From the NCBI GenBank assembly GCA_009827225.1, contig WUAI01000021.1, positions 1-55,463 on the forward strand: DNA of 55,463 nt, read 5' to 3'. The position numbers and the translations under genes are program-made. Shown here piece after piece: positions 26,501-33,750 of this stretch (positions within the stretch are counted from its first letter, which is position 1; each line of letters starts with the position of its first letter). Source of the DNA: Flavobacteriaceae bacterium. Lineage in GTDB: Bacteria; Bacteroidota; Bacteroidia; Flavobacteriales; Flavobacteriaceae. The notes beneath the pieces were generated by a model. The model made no database searches. It worked only from the letters and a program-made list of their open reading frames with translations, and was not told where the DNA came from.

Positions 26501-28021
26501 GGTGCTGATATTTCTACCGGATTGGCGATGGTATTCTCGAGTATCTTAGGAATTGCCGGCATGATCACAGCACTCATGGTAGCCCTTACCATTATTTCAT
26601 GGGGTACCCTCTCTCCTATCACAGGGCCTGTAATTGGGTGGATGGGAACCGTAATGACCTATGCAGGTTGGGGTGCTATAGTTGCAGGAGTACTATCTGT
26701 ATACTTCAATAGCCTGGCCTATATCAAAAACCTCAATGACGCAGGAACTGCCGAAACAGCCACCGAATTATTCGGAAATGTAGAGCAGATGAAGAAGAAT
26801 GCATCCGATGGAATGACAGGTGCAATGGCCATTGTAGAGGGCGTAGGAGCCGTGAAAATGGGACCTGTGATGAAGTCGGGGGCCTTTATGAAGAATGTCC
26901 CGAAATCTCCTGGAGCATTTGCCAGACAAACACTTGACGGCGCCAAGGAAGGACTGGAAGCCGTTGCCAAGATGCCGGGCCGTGTGGCTGCAGGTGCCAA
27001 GAAACTATTCGCAGGGGGCAAAAAAGGACTCTCCAACTTCAAGAAAAAGATTCAAGGCTTCTTTAGCAAGTCTAGCAAGGGTGATATTGACTTGCCGAAT
27101 AACTCCAAGAAACAAAAAGATCTTCTGGGAGAATCGAAGAATAAGAAGATGGAGGATATGACTCCAGAGCAGCGGCGAGCAGATTTGGATGAAACGGCAA
27201 ACAATCCACCTAAAGAAATCGATGCTGATTCCCCATATCATAAAACGCATGACATTGAGATCGAGTCGAACGGACATACCTATCGAAGAAGACGGGATGG
27301 TAATGGATGGTGCCGATTCACAACTCCGGAATGTGGAATTCCGGAAGCCGATCTGCCGGCCTCGGTGCAGAATAACATTCCGAAGAAAACAAAGAAACAT
27401 AAGGATTTCGACGCAGAGGTTCAGCGCCGACTTGATAATGGCGAGATTGACGCAGATACTGCAAAGAAACTTAGAGAATATAACGATTCTACGAAGTCTG
27501 GAGCGACCAGAGATATGGACGGTGTAATTGAAGACATTGAAGCTGGCAAGGTCCTTGATCCGGAGACAAGCAGATTTGGAAAGGATAAATCGGATGCGCC
27601 TCAAGGTAATCCGGCATTGAAAGAAAGAGCCACACAACGAAAAGAAACAAGAGCTCAAATTAAGAACAAACAGATTGAAGCCGGTCACTATGTGGAAATC
27701 GACGGGGTAATTCACCTGAAGGATCCGAATACAGGTAAGGTATTACCTAACTATCCTGAAAATTATCCTGACTTCTATCCGGAAGGACATAAGAAAGCCG
27801 GACAGCCTCATCCAAAGGCAGGAGAAGCACATCCGAAGGCAGGAGAACCGATGGGTGATATTGGTCACAAACCGGGACATGAGTGGAAAAACTATCAACA
27901 GGACGTGAAGAACAAGGATAAAACCAGGCAACAGGTAATCGAAGACCAAAATGTTGCAGATAACTTCTTCTACGAAGATCCTAGTTCCAACAGAAGTCAT
28001 AAATTTGAAAAGAAAGATTGA
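23567..28021 (+). CDS. Large DUF4157 eCIS effector with C-terminal GH-E-type HNH nuclease
   Basis: A 1484-aa modular cargo protein. Order: leader FFGVQAKLSIG to EREADSVADKV (26-53); acidic low-complexity stretch with two CxxC pairs (C121/C124, C159/C162); DUF4157 domain (about 255-342) with HELTH at 333-337; long Ala/Glu/Gln-rich helical part (about 350-900); two hydrophobic segments (about 985-1010 and 1018-1047) of the kind that help toxins cross membranes; basic linker; and a C-terminal toxin tip. The tip has GHKPGHE at 1433-1439 and NRSHKFE near 1475-1481, matching the GH-E class of HNH/Endo VII nucleases in polymorphic toxins. An ankyrin gene follows at once, as expected for an immunity gene. 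Predicted target: DNA in the invaded cell. Confidence 0.86.
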   Translation: MKAFAKNNTQSGSPNALVRKNGADSFFGVQAKLSIGKQGDKYEREADSVADKVVAKSDTQHNFFGKGQFFPASPNHNIQRSPFEEVQEKGEQEEIQEKSIAETIRPGVQLSTDDEEIQEKCAECEAEEKVQKVPFEDASAKENEPVQQQTEEEPIQEKCDDCGGEEQSIQKAGVEFPEIPEAEKEEDTVEAVKEEQQAEEVPAEEEAKGEEAAGGEEGPKALSMPTPQKDEEKKDKPKLQQKSSKNGSSNSSEIESSLQQSRGSGSKMAPGVMQEMNQSFGTNFENVNIHTGSNAVQMNKDLGAHAFTSGSDIYFNQGKYDPESKEGKHLLAHELTHTIQQGATSNKIQRFAPPGKTVTPESGGEKPNDGAAVEGKSNNKINNDDKVKDGADLSDEEKKEKKDPPRGEVHQEKGAVQSEGVSTPPVDRGAEASEKIADQKAQMNEQLSQDAGGGEGEGGTEGAEAKNSNMAEADAAEAGATAALQKANAIPIPAKPEPFKHPNVVAPVDSAGQPLPRKGNIDTQVRGLGYIAEMLREKGYEMKKHGAEKEIHAAGLDGSLETSRMDLALAKEGTQKTEDQNTERKDISEKSKKALDESKQRQQFVATEAPGLAQEADSGSSESGALSSDAGAKANQSKSEIPDDPDAKADAEKQSGEMDQTSQGAQSMDEAITKTGERARTYIQDAEQASKDNQQSETGISETDATITQIDSQVAIMKGKNEASQASITNSAGGPDIIRQHAKETAETGDQLIAATIVMEAELNSLQDEYVAGMKAIESKEAAEERVKKEQEEKQQQEASPQDLELFAMAAMPEAELEEHIKNKKPEEKEGLMAALDKMIAQTPDDGTEATEGKRFEVKLSSGEGGPTDPRQPQIDEVDNQRITRLGGVMSIADQNMSHLTVAQQKILAQKLVGESITDDIKNISVQQMAKGMIEGMINPMASLEGVVGGFEKTFSGVANIFNADAWAKDPLGNLLQIGADISTGLAMVFSSILGIAGMITALMVALTIISWGTLSPITGPVIGWMGTVMTYAGWGAIVAGVLSVYFNSLAYIKNLNDAGTAETATELFGNVEQMKKNASDGMTGAMAIVEGVGAVKMGPVMKSGAFMKNVPKSPGAFARQTLDGAKEGLEAVAKMPGRVAAGAKKLFAGGKKGLSNFKKKIQGFFSKSSKGDIDLPNNSKKQKDLLGESKNKKMEDMTPEQRRADLDETANNPPKEIDADSPYHKTHDIEIESNGHTYRRRRDGNGWCRFTTPECGIPEADLPASVQNNIPKKTKKHKDFDAEVQRRLDNGEIDADTAKKLREYNDSTKSGATRDMDGVIEDIEAGKVLDPETSRFGKDKSDAPQGNPALKERATQRKETRAQIKNKQIEAGHYVEIDGVIHLKDPNTGKVLPNYPENYPDFYPEGHKKAGQPHPKAGEAHPKAGEPMGDIGHKPGHEWKNYQQDVKNKDKTRQQVIEDQNVADNFFYEDPSSNRSHKFEKKD

Positions 28022-28039
28022 CATTAAATAAAAGCATAT

Positions 28040-28876
28040 ATGAGTTTGAATATCGACCTATTAGAAGCCACGGCCCTCAACAATTATGAAAAGGTGGTCT
28101 CCTTATTGAAAGAGGGTGCCGACCCAAATTATGTGGGTGAGCAAGGTTACGCACCATTGCATGGTGCTTCCATAAGCGGTTATAACAATATTGCTGAAGC
28201 GCTCATTACCCATGGTGCAGACATCAACATGCATTCTGGCGACGGAGGGTTCACGGCATTGCATTTTGCTTCCCTCGAAGGTCACCTTAAAATCGTGGAG
28301 CTTTTAGTAAATGCGAAGGCAGATGTTAACGCAAAAGATGATTGGGGAAATGGCCCATTATTCAGAGCGGGGAAAAATGAATTGATCGGTACATTATTAA
28401 TGGATAATGGTGCTGATCCTTACATGGAAAATAACTACGGTGTATCACCAAAAAATAGTGGTGCCGTTGCCTTTGAGTATCTAGCCGATCCAAAAATGGA
28501 AGAAACCGAATCATCCACAAAAAGTTTAATGGAGGTCGTGGAGTCGGGCTCAGTGGAGGATCTTAAGCTGGCATTGAGCAATGTATCTGACCTGGAAGAA
28601 AAAAATGGTAAAGGTAAAAGCGCTTTTTATGTTGCCGTTGAGAAAGAAAATGTACAGTTCATTGAGTTGCTTGCTGAAGCAGGCGCGGATATAAATACCA
28701 CCGAAAATTTTGGATACACTCCATTGGCTATCGCTTCGATGAGAGGGAAACTCGAATTGGTTAAACTACTTATTGAAAAGGGCGCAAAAACAGACATTCC
28801 TCTTCCCTTCGACAATACGCTAAAAACACTGGCGAAGAAGCATACTCATGTACTTAAATATCTAGATAGTTTGTAA
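28040..28876 (+). CDS. Ankyrin-repeat protein, probable immunity protein for the GH-E effector
   Basis: A 278-aa cytoplasmic protein made almost wholly of ankyrin repeats, about six to seven units. Canonical ones include GYAPLHGASISGYNNIAEAL, FTALHFASLEGHLKIVELL and YTPLAIASMRGKLELVKLL. It has no signal peptide. It begins 18 bp after the nuclease-tipped effector gene; ankyrin repeats are among the recognised immunity-protein families of polymorphic toxin systems and frequently follow nuclease toxins. Binding and inhibiting the GH-E domain inside the producer is therefore the preferred inference. Its stop overlaps the next ATG by one base, tying it to the two paralogous unknowns downstream. 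Confidence 0.85.
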   Translation: MSLNIDLLEATALNNYEKVVSLLKEGADPNYVGEQGYAPLHGASISGYNNIAEALITHGADINMHSGDGGFTALHFASLEGHLKIVELLVNAKADVNAKDDWGNGPLFRAGKNELIGTLLMDNGADPYMENNYGVSPKNSGAVAFEYLADPKMEETESSTKSLMEVVESGSVEDLKLALSNVSDLEEKNGKGKSAFYVAVEKENVQFIELLAEAGADINTTENFGYTPLAIASMRGKLELVKLLIEKGAKTDIPLPFDNTLKTLAKKHTHVLKYLDSL

Positions 28877-29424
28877 TGTTCACGATTCAACTGGGACATC
28901 CAAAGATCAACACGCTTTCCGATACTACCTTTCGTAAAGTAAGGGATGTCATGCTGAAACTTTTTCATCAACATGAAGAGCAATGGTTTCTTTTGTATCA
29001 GGATACCCCTATTGCATTCAGTTATCAACAGGACCTATACCAAAGTTTCGATGATATCGTGGCACTTAACTGGATTCTTCAGAAACAAACCGAAGGACAG
29101 ACGGTGGTGAAACTCAATAGCGAATTATTCCTTATCTCCATCACGGTTCGCTGGAAAGAAGAAGAACTTGTCGCCGATTTTCAGTTCGAGGCCCATGAAC
29201 CTTTGTACAAAAGTTACGAGGCTCATTTGAATCTATTAGCAAGTATCCAAACGTCTAAATCCGAATTTCAATCAGAGTGGCGAACCTTATTACGACAAAT
29301 AATAACGTCAGTCAAAGTTGCCGGTGTAGACATTGAGGATGGAACTGAAAGAAGAAAATGGGAACTTTTGCAGCAAACTGAGTCGAAGATCCCAAATTAT
29401 GGTAAATTATATGTCCGAAGCTGA
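28876..29424 (+). CDS. Unknown protein, first of a tandem paralogous pair
   Basis: A 182-aa soluble protein without signal or TM segments. It is homologous to the next gene: LLYQDTPIAFSYQQDLYQSFDD aligns with the second protein's ISWNGIPFQLDYQKDIPQLIDG, and both end with EF-EW-LL-QII and IPN-x-LY/RY-x-RS. I recognise no named family. It begins on the ankyrin gene's stop (one-base overlap) and lies between an immunity-like gene and the eCIS ATPase gene. Possible roles: additional immunity or a cargo chaperone. Confidence 0.78.
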   Translation: MFTIQLGHPKINTLSDTTFRKVRDVMLKLFHQHEEQWFLLYQDTPIAFSYQQDLYQSFDDIVALNWILQKQTEGQTVVKLNSELFLISITVRWKEEELVADFQFEAHEPLYKSYEAHLNLLASIQTSKSEFQSEWRTLLRQIITSVKVAGVDIEDGTERRKWELLQQTESKIPNYGKLYVRS

Positions 29425-30016
29425 ACAAGAAATATACGAATACAGTATACCTAACAGATCTTTGGCTAGTCTGAGAATTCAACCCGGATTTGTCGAAGGA
29501 GTCACCGCTAATGGAAGTACGTTTTCCAATTTGTCCGATGCCTTGGAGCACCTTTTCCAAAACAATTTGGAGTTTGCCATTATTTCCTGGAACGGAATCC
29601 CATTTCAATTAGATTATCAGAAGGATATTCCTCAACTCATTGACGGAATGTGCCCTATATTGGTTTCCTTACTCCAGTTTTCAGAAGAAACCATGACATT
29701 TAATATGAAAACCCCGAACAATGGGTTTATCTGGGAATTTCAACTTAACAACGAAGTGGTAACAATAAATGGAACGTTTGAACGCCTAAAAGGAGGCCAA
29801 GAAAACGTATTAAATGAATTGTCTCTGCTGAAAATGGATTTGTACGAATTTATGGCGGAATGGAAACTGCTATTCGAACAAATTATACATGCTATAGAAG
29901 ATTCTCAAATAACCATTACTTCTGAAGCCGCTTTGCAAAAAGTCCGAAACATTGCCCAATTATGCGATCGCATTCCAAATAGGGCTCTTCGATATAGATA
30001 CGATCTGAGATCTTAG
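29411..30016 (+). CDS. Unknown protein, second of a tandem paralogous pair
   Basis: A 201-aa protein taken from the ATG at 29411 (MSEAEQEIYEYSIPN), giving a 14-bp overlap with its paralogue; a start at 29399 is also possible. A still longer frame from 29333 would overlap the upstream gene by more than 90 bp and is disfavoured. Shared features with the first copy are the IP-DYQKDI-Q block and the C-terminal EFMAEWKLLFEQIIHAI and IPNRALRYRYDLRS. Divergence is considerable, so the duplication is old. It ends the cargo region; a new promoter lies downstream. Confidence 0.78.
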   Translation: MSEAEQEIYEYSIPNRSLASLRIQPGFVEGVTANGSTFSNLSDALEHLFQNNLEFAIISWNGIPFQLDYQKDIPQLIDGMCPILVSLLQFSEETMTFNMKTPNNGFIWEFQLNNEVVTINGTFERLKGGQENVLNELSLLKMDLYEFMAEWKLLFEQIIHAIEDSQITITSEAALQKVRNIAQLCDRIPNRALRYRYDLRS

Positions 30017-30041
30017 GATTCATGGAAAACCTCCCTTAATT

Positions 30042-30059
30042 AACAGGAAAAATCCTGTT
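30042..30059. promoter_or_regulatory. Perfect dyad overlapping the -33 box (candidate operator)
   Basis: AACAGGA-AAAA-TCCTGTT forms a perfect 7-bp inverted repeat with a 4-nt centre, and contains AGGAAAAATCCT, the 12-bp element also found twice upstream of the structural operon. Its last two bases belong to the -33 TTG at 30058-30060. No T-tract follows, which argues against a terminator and for a protein-binding site. Confidence 0.45.
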
Positions 30060-30088
30060 GTGAGCCAAATCCCACTTTATTACTTTAG
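30058..30088 (+). promoter_or_regulatory. Predicted promoter of the eCIS AAA+ ATPase gene
   Basis: TTG at 30058-30060, a 20-nt spacer and TACTTTAG at 30081-30088 (one mismatch to TAnnTTTG). The same 20-nt spacing is seen at the main promoter (3199-3229). The leader to the ATG at 30131 would be about 35 nt. Confidence 0.45.
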
Positions 30089-30130
30089 TGATGAGTAAGT
30101 TCGGAATGTTTCCGGGCGAATAGCTATGCT

Positions 30131-31462
30131 ATGGGTACATTGCTTCAACATAAGGACCTTAACATCATTTTTTCCTACCTGAATGAAGTTATCTCATGGC
30201 GTATTCAGAATGTTTCTGATGACTTTAGTGAGGAAGCTCCAGCTATCCTGCCTGAAAATCTTGGAGAGTCTTTACCTGCAGTGTTTGCCAAGCAAAACAA
30301 CCTTAGCAACCAGGAATGTGTTATCCTTTTCCTTTCGGTAGTGCCTCATTTGCTGCCCGAATTCCTACTGGACGTAGTAGCAGAAGAGTTTCCTAACGGT
30401 ACCGACTTCCCCCTGTTTGGAGGGGTTAAAGGAAAAAACCACCGAGGAATCATACCCACCGGTGAAACCGTTCAATTCATTTTGGGGGGTGACAATCTCG
30501 AACGTCGGATAGCTGCCCTTGAGTACTTTTCCGAAGATCATTTATTTCATTCCAAAGGAATTCTGTATATCGAAGAAGTACCTGGCGGAGAACCTCTCAT
30601 GAGTGGAAAATTATTACTCACGCAAGATGCTATCCATCTCATGACCAGCGGAACCATTCCTCCGCCTAAGCTAAGTACAGACTTCCCGGCTGAAAAGCTC
30701 GAAACCTCCTTGACATGGGACGATCTAATTCTTAATGCCAAAACCAGGAAATACATCAATGAATTGGAAGTTTGGCTGGATCATAATGAAACTTTCCTGA
30801 CGGATTGGGGAATGAAGAATCGGGTGAAACCCGGATATAGAGCCCTTTTTTATGGTCCTCCGGGAACGGGTAAAACGCTCACGGCAAGTTTGTTAGGAAA
30901 ATATACCCAAAAGCCGGTCTATCGAATTGATTTATCCACGGTAGTTTCCAAATATATTGGAGAAACGGAAAAACACCTGTCGAATCTCTTTGACAAGGCT
31001 GTTAATAAGGATTGGATATTGTTCTTTGATGAAGCCGATGCCATATTTGGAAAGCGCACCAACGTGCGTGATGCCCATGATAAATATGCAAACCAGGAAG
31101 TTTCTTATTTGTTACAAAGAGTGGAAAATCATCCCGGTCTCGTAATTCTTGCCTCCAATTTTAAGGATAACATAGATGAGGCTTTTACGCGCAGATTTCA
31201 GTCGCTTTGTCCGTTTGAGTTACCTGGAGAAAAGGAACGAAAGGAAATATGGAGCAAAAACTTACCTAAGGAGCTCTCTCTTTCTGCTGACATTGATATG
31301 AACGATGTTGCACGCAGATTTGAATTAAGTGGCTCCAATATCATCAATATCATTCATTATTGCAGTCTTCAAAGCCTGAATCTCAAGGCACCGGAATTAT
31401 CCAAAGATCTATTAATGGCCGGAATTAAACGGGAATACCAAAAGGAAGATCGCTTATTTTAA
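30131..31462 (+). CDS. eCIS AAA+ ATPase (Pvc15-like)
   Basis: A 443-aa ATPase. Residues 1-200 form a system-specific N-terminal part; the AAA+ module follows with Walker A GPPGTGKT (242-249), Walker B ILFFDEAD (296-303), a sensor-1 strand (LVILASNFKDN) and an arginine-finger region (DEAFTRRFQ). Pvc15/Afp15 proteins are needed for particle assembly or cargo loading, but the mechanism is not settled. It is the last eCIS gene, with its own predicted promoter and dyad. It converges on pxpC with a 38-bp coding overlap. Confidence 0.93.
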   Translation: MGTLLQHKDLNIIFSYLNEVISWRIQNVSDDFSEEAPAILPENLGESLPAVFAKQNNLSNQECVILFLSVVPHLLPEFLLDVVAEEFPNGTDFPLFGGVKGKNHRGIIPTGETVQFILGGDNLERRIAALEYFSEDHLFHSKGILYIEEVPGGEPLMSGKLLLTQDAIHLMTSGTIPPPKLSTDFPAEKLETSLTWDDLILNAKTRKYINELEVWLDHNETFLTDWGMKNRVKPGYRALFYGPPGTGKTLTASLLGKYTQKPVYRIDLSTVVSKYIGETEKHLSNLFDKAVNKDWILFFDEADAIFGKRTNVRDAHDKYANQEVSYLLQRVENHPGLVILASNFKDNIDEAFTRRFQSLCPFELPGEKERKEIWSKNLPKELSLSADIDMNDVARRFELSGSNIINIIHYCSLQSLNLKAPELSKDLLMAGIKREYQKEDRLF

Positions 31463-32288
31463 AAGTGACCTCTTCCCCTGCCCTTTTCTGTGATAAAATA
31501 TCGATCGCGTTTTCGGTTAGTTGAAGAATTCTCGAATATCCTCCCGTGGTCTGGGAATCCCGCATCAATACTAGAAGCTTTCCCGAAGGGGTTAATTGAA
31601 CCGTGCCGGGCTGAACGGGAGCGGTTAGGATCTCTTCGGCGTAGAATGCATCATCATATTCCAGCAAATATGCCATTCGATTACTATCGGCTCCAATGGT
31701 AAAAGTTAAACGCTCCAATTGCTCCTGAATACTATCCGAAAGAAAAATATACTCAGGACCCTTAAACACTTCAATCACAGAACTACTGAAGTCTATTTTT
31801 TGCGCAGACGTGATGGTTTCCAATGATGAGTTCTTTTCAGTAGAAAAATTAAGGCTGTCCCCTTTTTTTAGTGTGGCCTTTTTGGTAATTCCATGATAAA
31901 AACTGGAACTTCCCATGATCTCTTCGGAAATGAATCCGCCCTTTACCGATAAATACCCTCTTACACCGCTATCAGCCTTGCCCAAATGCAAGGTGCTATC
32001 GGCTGGAACTTTAATCGCCTTATTGAGCGGCACACTCTCGCCATTCAATTCCGGTTTAAAAGCGCCACCGGATATTGCAATGGTCGTCTTTTGAGCAAAA
32101 TGCAATGAAGGACCCGCAGCGGTAAATTCCATTACTGTGGACCCGGCGCTATTGCCAACGAGTGAATTGACCATTTTCATAGAACCCCTGTCCATCGCTC
32201 CGCTCCATGGAACACCAATGATCCTATAGCCGAACCGGCCCAGGTCCTGCAAACTGGTATACAATCCTGAAGAAAGTAAATTAACCAT
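31425..32288 (-). CDS. pxpC: 5-oxoprolinase subunit C (KipA/biotin-dependent carboxyltransferase type)
   Basis: A 287-aa protein. The start at 32288 (MVNLLSSGLYTSLQDLGR) is chosen because the family begins here; a frame reaching back to 32333 would add a nonconserved basic extension. The motif TSLQDLGRFGYRIIGVPWSGAMD is the KipA/PxpC signature. With PxpA and PxpB it forms the ATP-dependent prokaryotic 5-oxoprolinase that opens 5-oxoproline (pyroglutamate) to glutamate. It overlaps pxpB by 8 bp. Its 3' end runs 38 bp into the end of the opposing eCIS ATPase gene. Confidence 0.93.
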   Translation of the reverse strand: MVNLLSSGLYTSLQDLGRFGYRIIGVPWSGAMDRGSMKMVNSLVGNSAGSTVMEFTAAGPSLHFAQKTTIAISGGAFKPELNGESVPLNKAIKVPADSTLHLGKADSGVRGYLSVKGGFISEEIMGSSSFYHGITKKATLKKGDSLNFSTEKNSSLETITSAQKIDFSSSVIEVFKGPEYIFLSDSIQEQLERLTFTIGADSNRMAYLLEYDDAFYAEEILTAPVQPGTVQLTPSGKLLVLMRDSQTTGGYSRILQLTENAIDILSQKRAGEEVTFKISDLPFGIPV

Positions 32289-33009
32289 GATACACCTCCT
32301 CCTGCATAACAAATGTTTTGGTCTCAACTTCAATCTCGATTAGTCGATAGGTGGTTTTGGACACCGGCTGAAACTTTACTCGATCGCCCGCCGTAATAAG
32401 TGATGGCCGTTCATTTTCCGGATCAAAAAGTCGTAAAGGCGTCCTGCCAATAATATTCCAGCCTCCGGGATAGTTCCCGGGATACACGCCCGTTTGAGAT
32501 TTACCTATTCCAACAGATCCGGCTTCAATTAAACGTCTAGGATCGGCTCTGCGCGGTGTGTGTAATCGTGGATCAAGACCGGCCAAATAAGGGAATCCGG
32601 GTAGAAATCCGATAAAATAAGCCTTATAAATAGTTTGTGAATGAATTTCCACAACTTCGGAAACGGACAACTGATGGGCTCTTGCCAGGGAAGTGAGATC
32701 AATACCGAACTCTTCATCGTAACATACAGGAATTGTAATGAGCCTTGGAGATTCCGCAGGAATCAAGTCCAATTTCACTTTGGCTTTCCTCAATTTATCT
32801 ACGAATAAATCCCTTGGTATACCAGGTTGGATATAAACCGCCAATGCATTATAAGTAGCCGCGATTTCAATGATTTCGTCCCGATACAGTTCTTCGATAA
32901 ATCGCTTCCACTGCATTAATTCATGATGAATCTCCTCATCGATGAGATCTCTCCATTCCAGAAGTATGGAATGCTCTCCGAAATACCGAAATGTTGGGTA
33001 ACTACTCAT
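32281..33009 (-). CDS. pxpB: 5-oxoprolinase subunit B (KipI type)
   Basis: A 242-aa protein of the KipI/PxpB family. The hallmark GFLPGFPYL is at 134-142, followed by HTPRRADPR, GSVGIGKSQTGVYP and PGGWNIIGRTP. It partners PxpC in the 5-oxoprolinase complex. It overlaps pxpA by 4 bp upstream and pxpC by 8 bp downstream. Length is normal for the family. A Bacillus-style role as a kinase inhibitor (KipI) is less likely because the complete pxpABC set is present. Confidence 0.94.
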   Translation of the reverse strand: MSSYPTFRYFGEHSILLEWRDLIDEEIHHELMQWKRFIEELYRDEIIEIAATYNALAVYIQPGIPRDLFVDKLRKAKVKLDLIPAESPRLITIPVCYDEEFGIDLTSLARAHQLSVSEVVEIHSQTIYKAYFIGFLPGFPYLAGLDPRLHTPRRADPRRLIEAGSVGIGKSQTGVYPGNYPGGWNIIGRTPLRLFDPENERPSLITAGDRVKFQPVSKTTYRLIEIEVETKTFVMQEEVYHG

Positions 33010-33749
33010 CCGATGGCCAAATTGTGCTGTTCTATTTTACTGTGAATATACTCCAAAATTAGTACAGAATTATGATGATCGCCATGTATGCAATAAGTAT
33101 TGGCCTGAACTGGCACTTCTTCTCCAATTATTGAGGTCACTTTTTGTCGTTTTACCATAGAAAGCAATTGCTCGAACGCGAGCTCAGGGCTATGTATTAC
33201 TGCCTTTATATGTGCCCTGTCCGCCAATTTAAATTCGTTTATGTAACGCCGATCTATAAACGCTTCGAATGCCAGTGGTAATAGGTTCTCGGCCTTTTTA
33301 TGTAACACCGAACCATACGGCACATACAATACGGGTCTTGATTTTAAGGCCGTAATTGCTTCTACCACCGCATCAGCGGCCGCGGCATTCGCAGCAGTAC
33401 AGTGGTATAATGCACCATGAAGTTTTACGTGGTGAACATCGCATCCTTGCTGTTCACAAACCGCGTAAAACTGTAATAGCTGATTGAAAACTGTCTCCTT
33501 TAATTCCTCCTTCGTAAGGAATAACTTCTTTCTACCAAAATTGTCCTGATCTGGGAACGACGGATGGGCTCCTACTCTTACACCGTATTGCATTGCCAAT
33601 TGTACCGCTTCGCTCATAGATGTTTCATCACCATAATGTCCTCCACAGGCAATACTGCATGAAGAAATAAGCGGCATGAGCTCCGAGTCTTTTCCGAAAC
33701 CTTCTCCCAGATCACAATTAATATCGATTTTGATAATCTCTGATGACAT
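33006..33749 (-). CDS. pxpA: 5-oxoprolinase subunit A (LamB/YcsF family)
   Basis: A 247-aa LamB/YcsF-family protein with the N-terminal metal-site motif KIDINCDLGEGFG (7-19), followed by CSIACGGHYGDETSM, GVRVGAHPSFPDQDNFGR and VKLHGALYH. It is the third subunit of prokaryotic 5-oxoprolinase. It begins 2 bp after the transporter-like gene, so the four genes form one operon. Confidence 0.95.
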   Translation of the reverse strand: MSSEIIKIDINCDLGEGFGKDSELMPLISSCSIACGGHYGDETSMSEAVQLAMQYGVRVGAHPSFPDQDNFGRKKLFLTKEELKETVFNQLLQFYAVCEQQGCDVHHVKLHGALYHCTAANAAAADAVVEAITALKSRPVLYVPYGSVLHKKAENLLPLAFEAFIDRRYINEFKLADRAHIKAVIHSPELAFEQLLSMVKRQKVTSIIGEEVPVQANTYCIHGDHHNSVLILEYIHSKIEQHNLAIG

Positions 33750-33750
33750 T

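Noticed and set aside
27005-27715. Leftward 236-aa frame within the large effector
   Set aside because: It is antisense to the effector's C-terminal linker, whose reading frame is clearly coding.
23567-28021. Two separate genes (leader/DUF4157 and toxin)
   Set aside because: The frame is continuous with no stop or frameshift and composition shifts coincide with domain borders.
29333-29410. Longer N-terminus for the second paralogue
   Set aside because: It would overlap the first paralogue by over 90 bp, and the extra residues have no counterpart in the sister protein.
30042-30059. Intrinsic terminator after the paralogous pair
   Set aside because: The stem is only 7 bp, has no T-tract, and overlaps a -33 box; an operator is the better reading.
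3266-31462. Prophage or R-type tailocin
   Set aside because: No capsid, portal, terminase, integrase, holin or endolysin is present, while DUF4157 cargo, CIS tape measure and a Pvc15-type ATPase are.
3266-31462. Type VI secretion system
   Set aside because: The sheath is a single phage-like protein rather than TssB/TssC, and there are no TssJ/L/M membrane components or ClpV.
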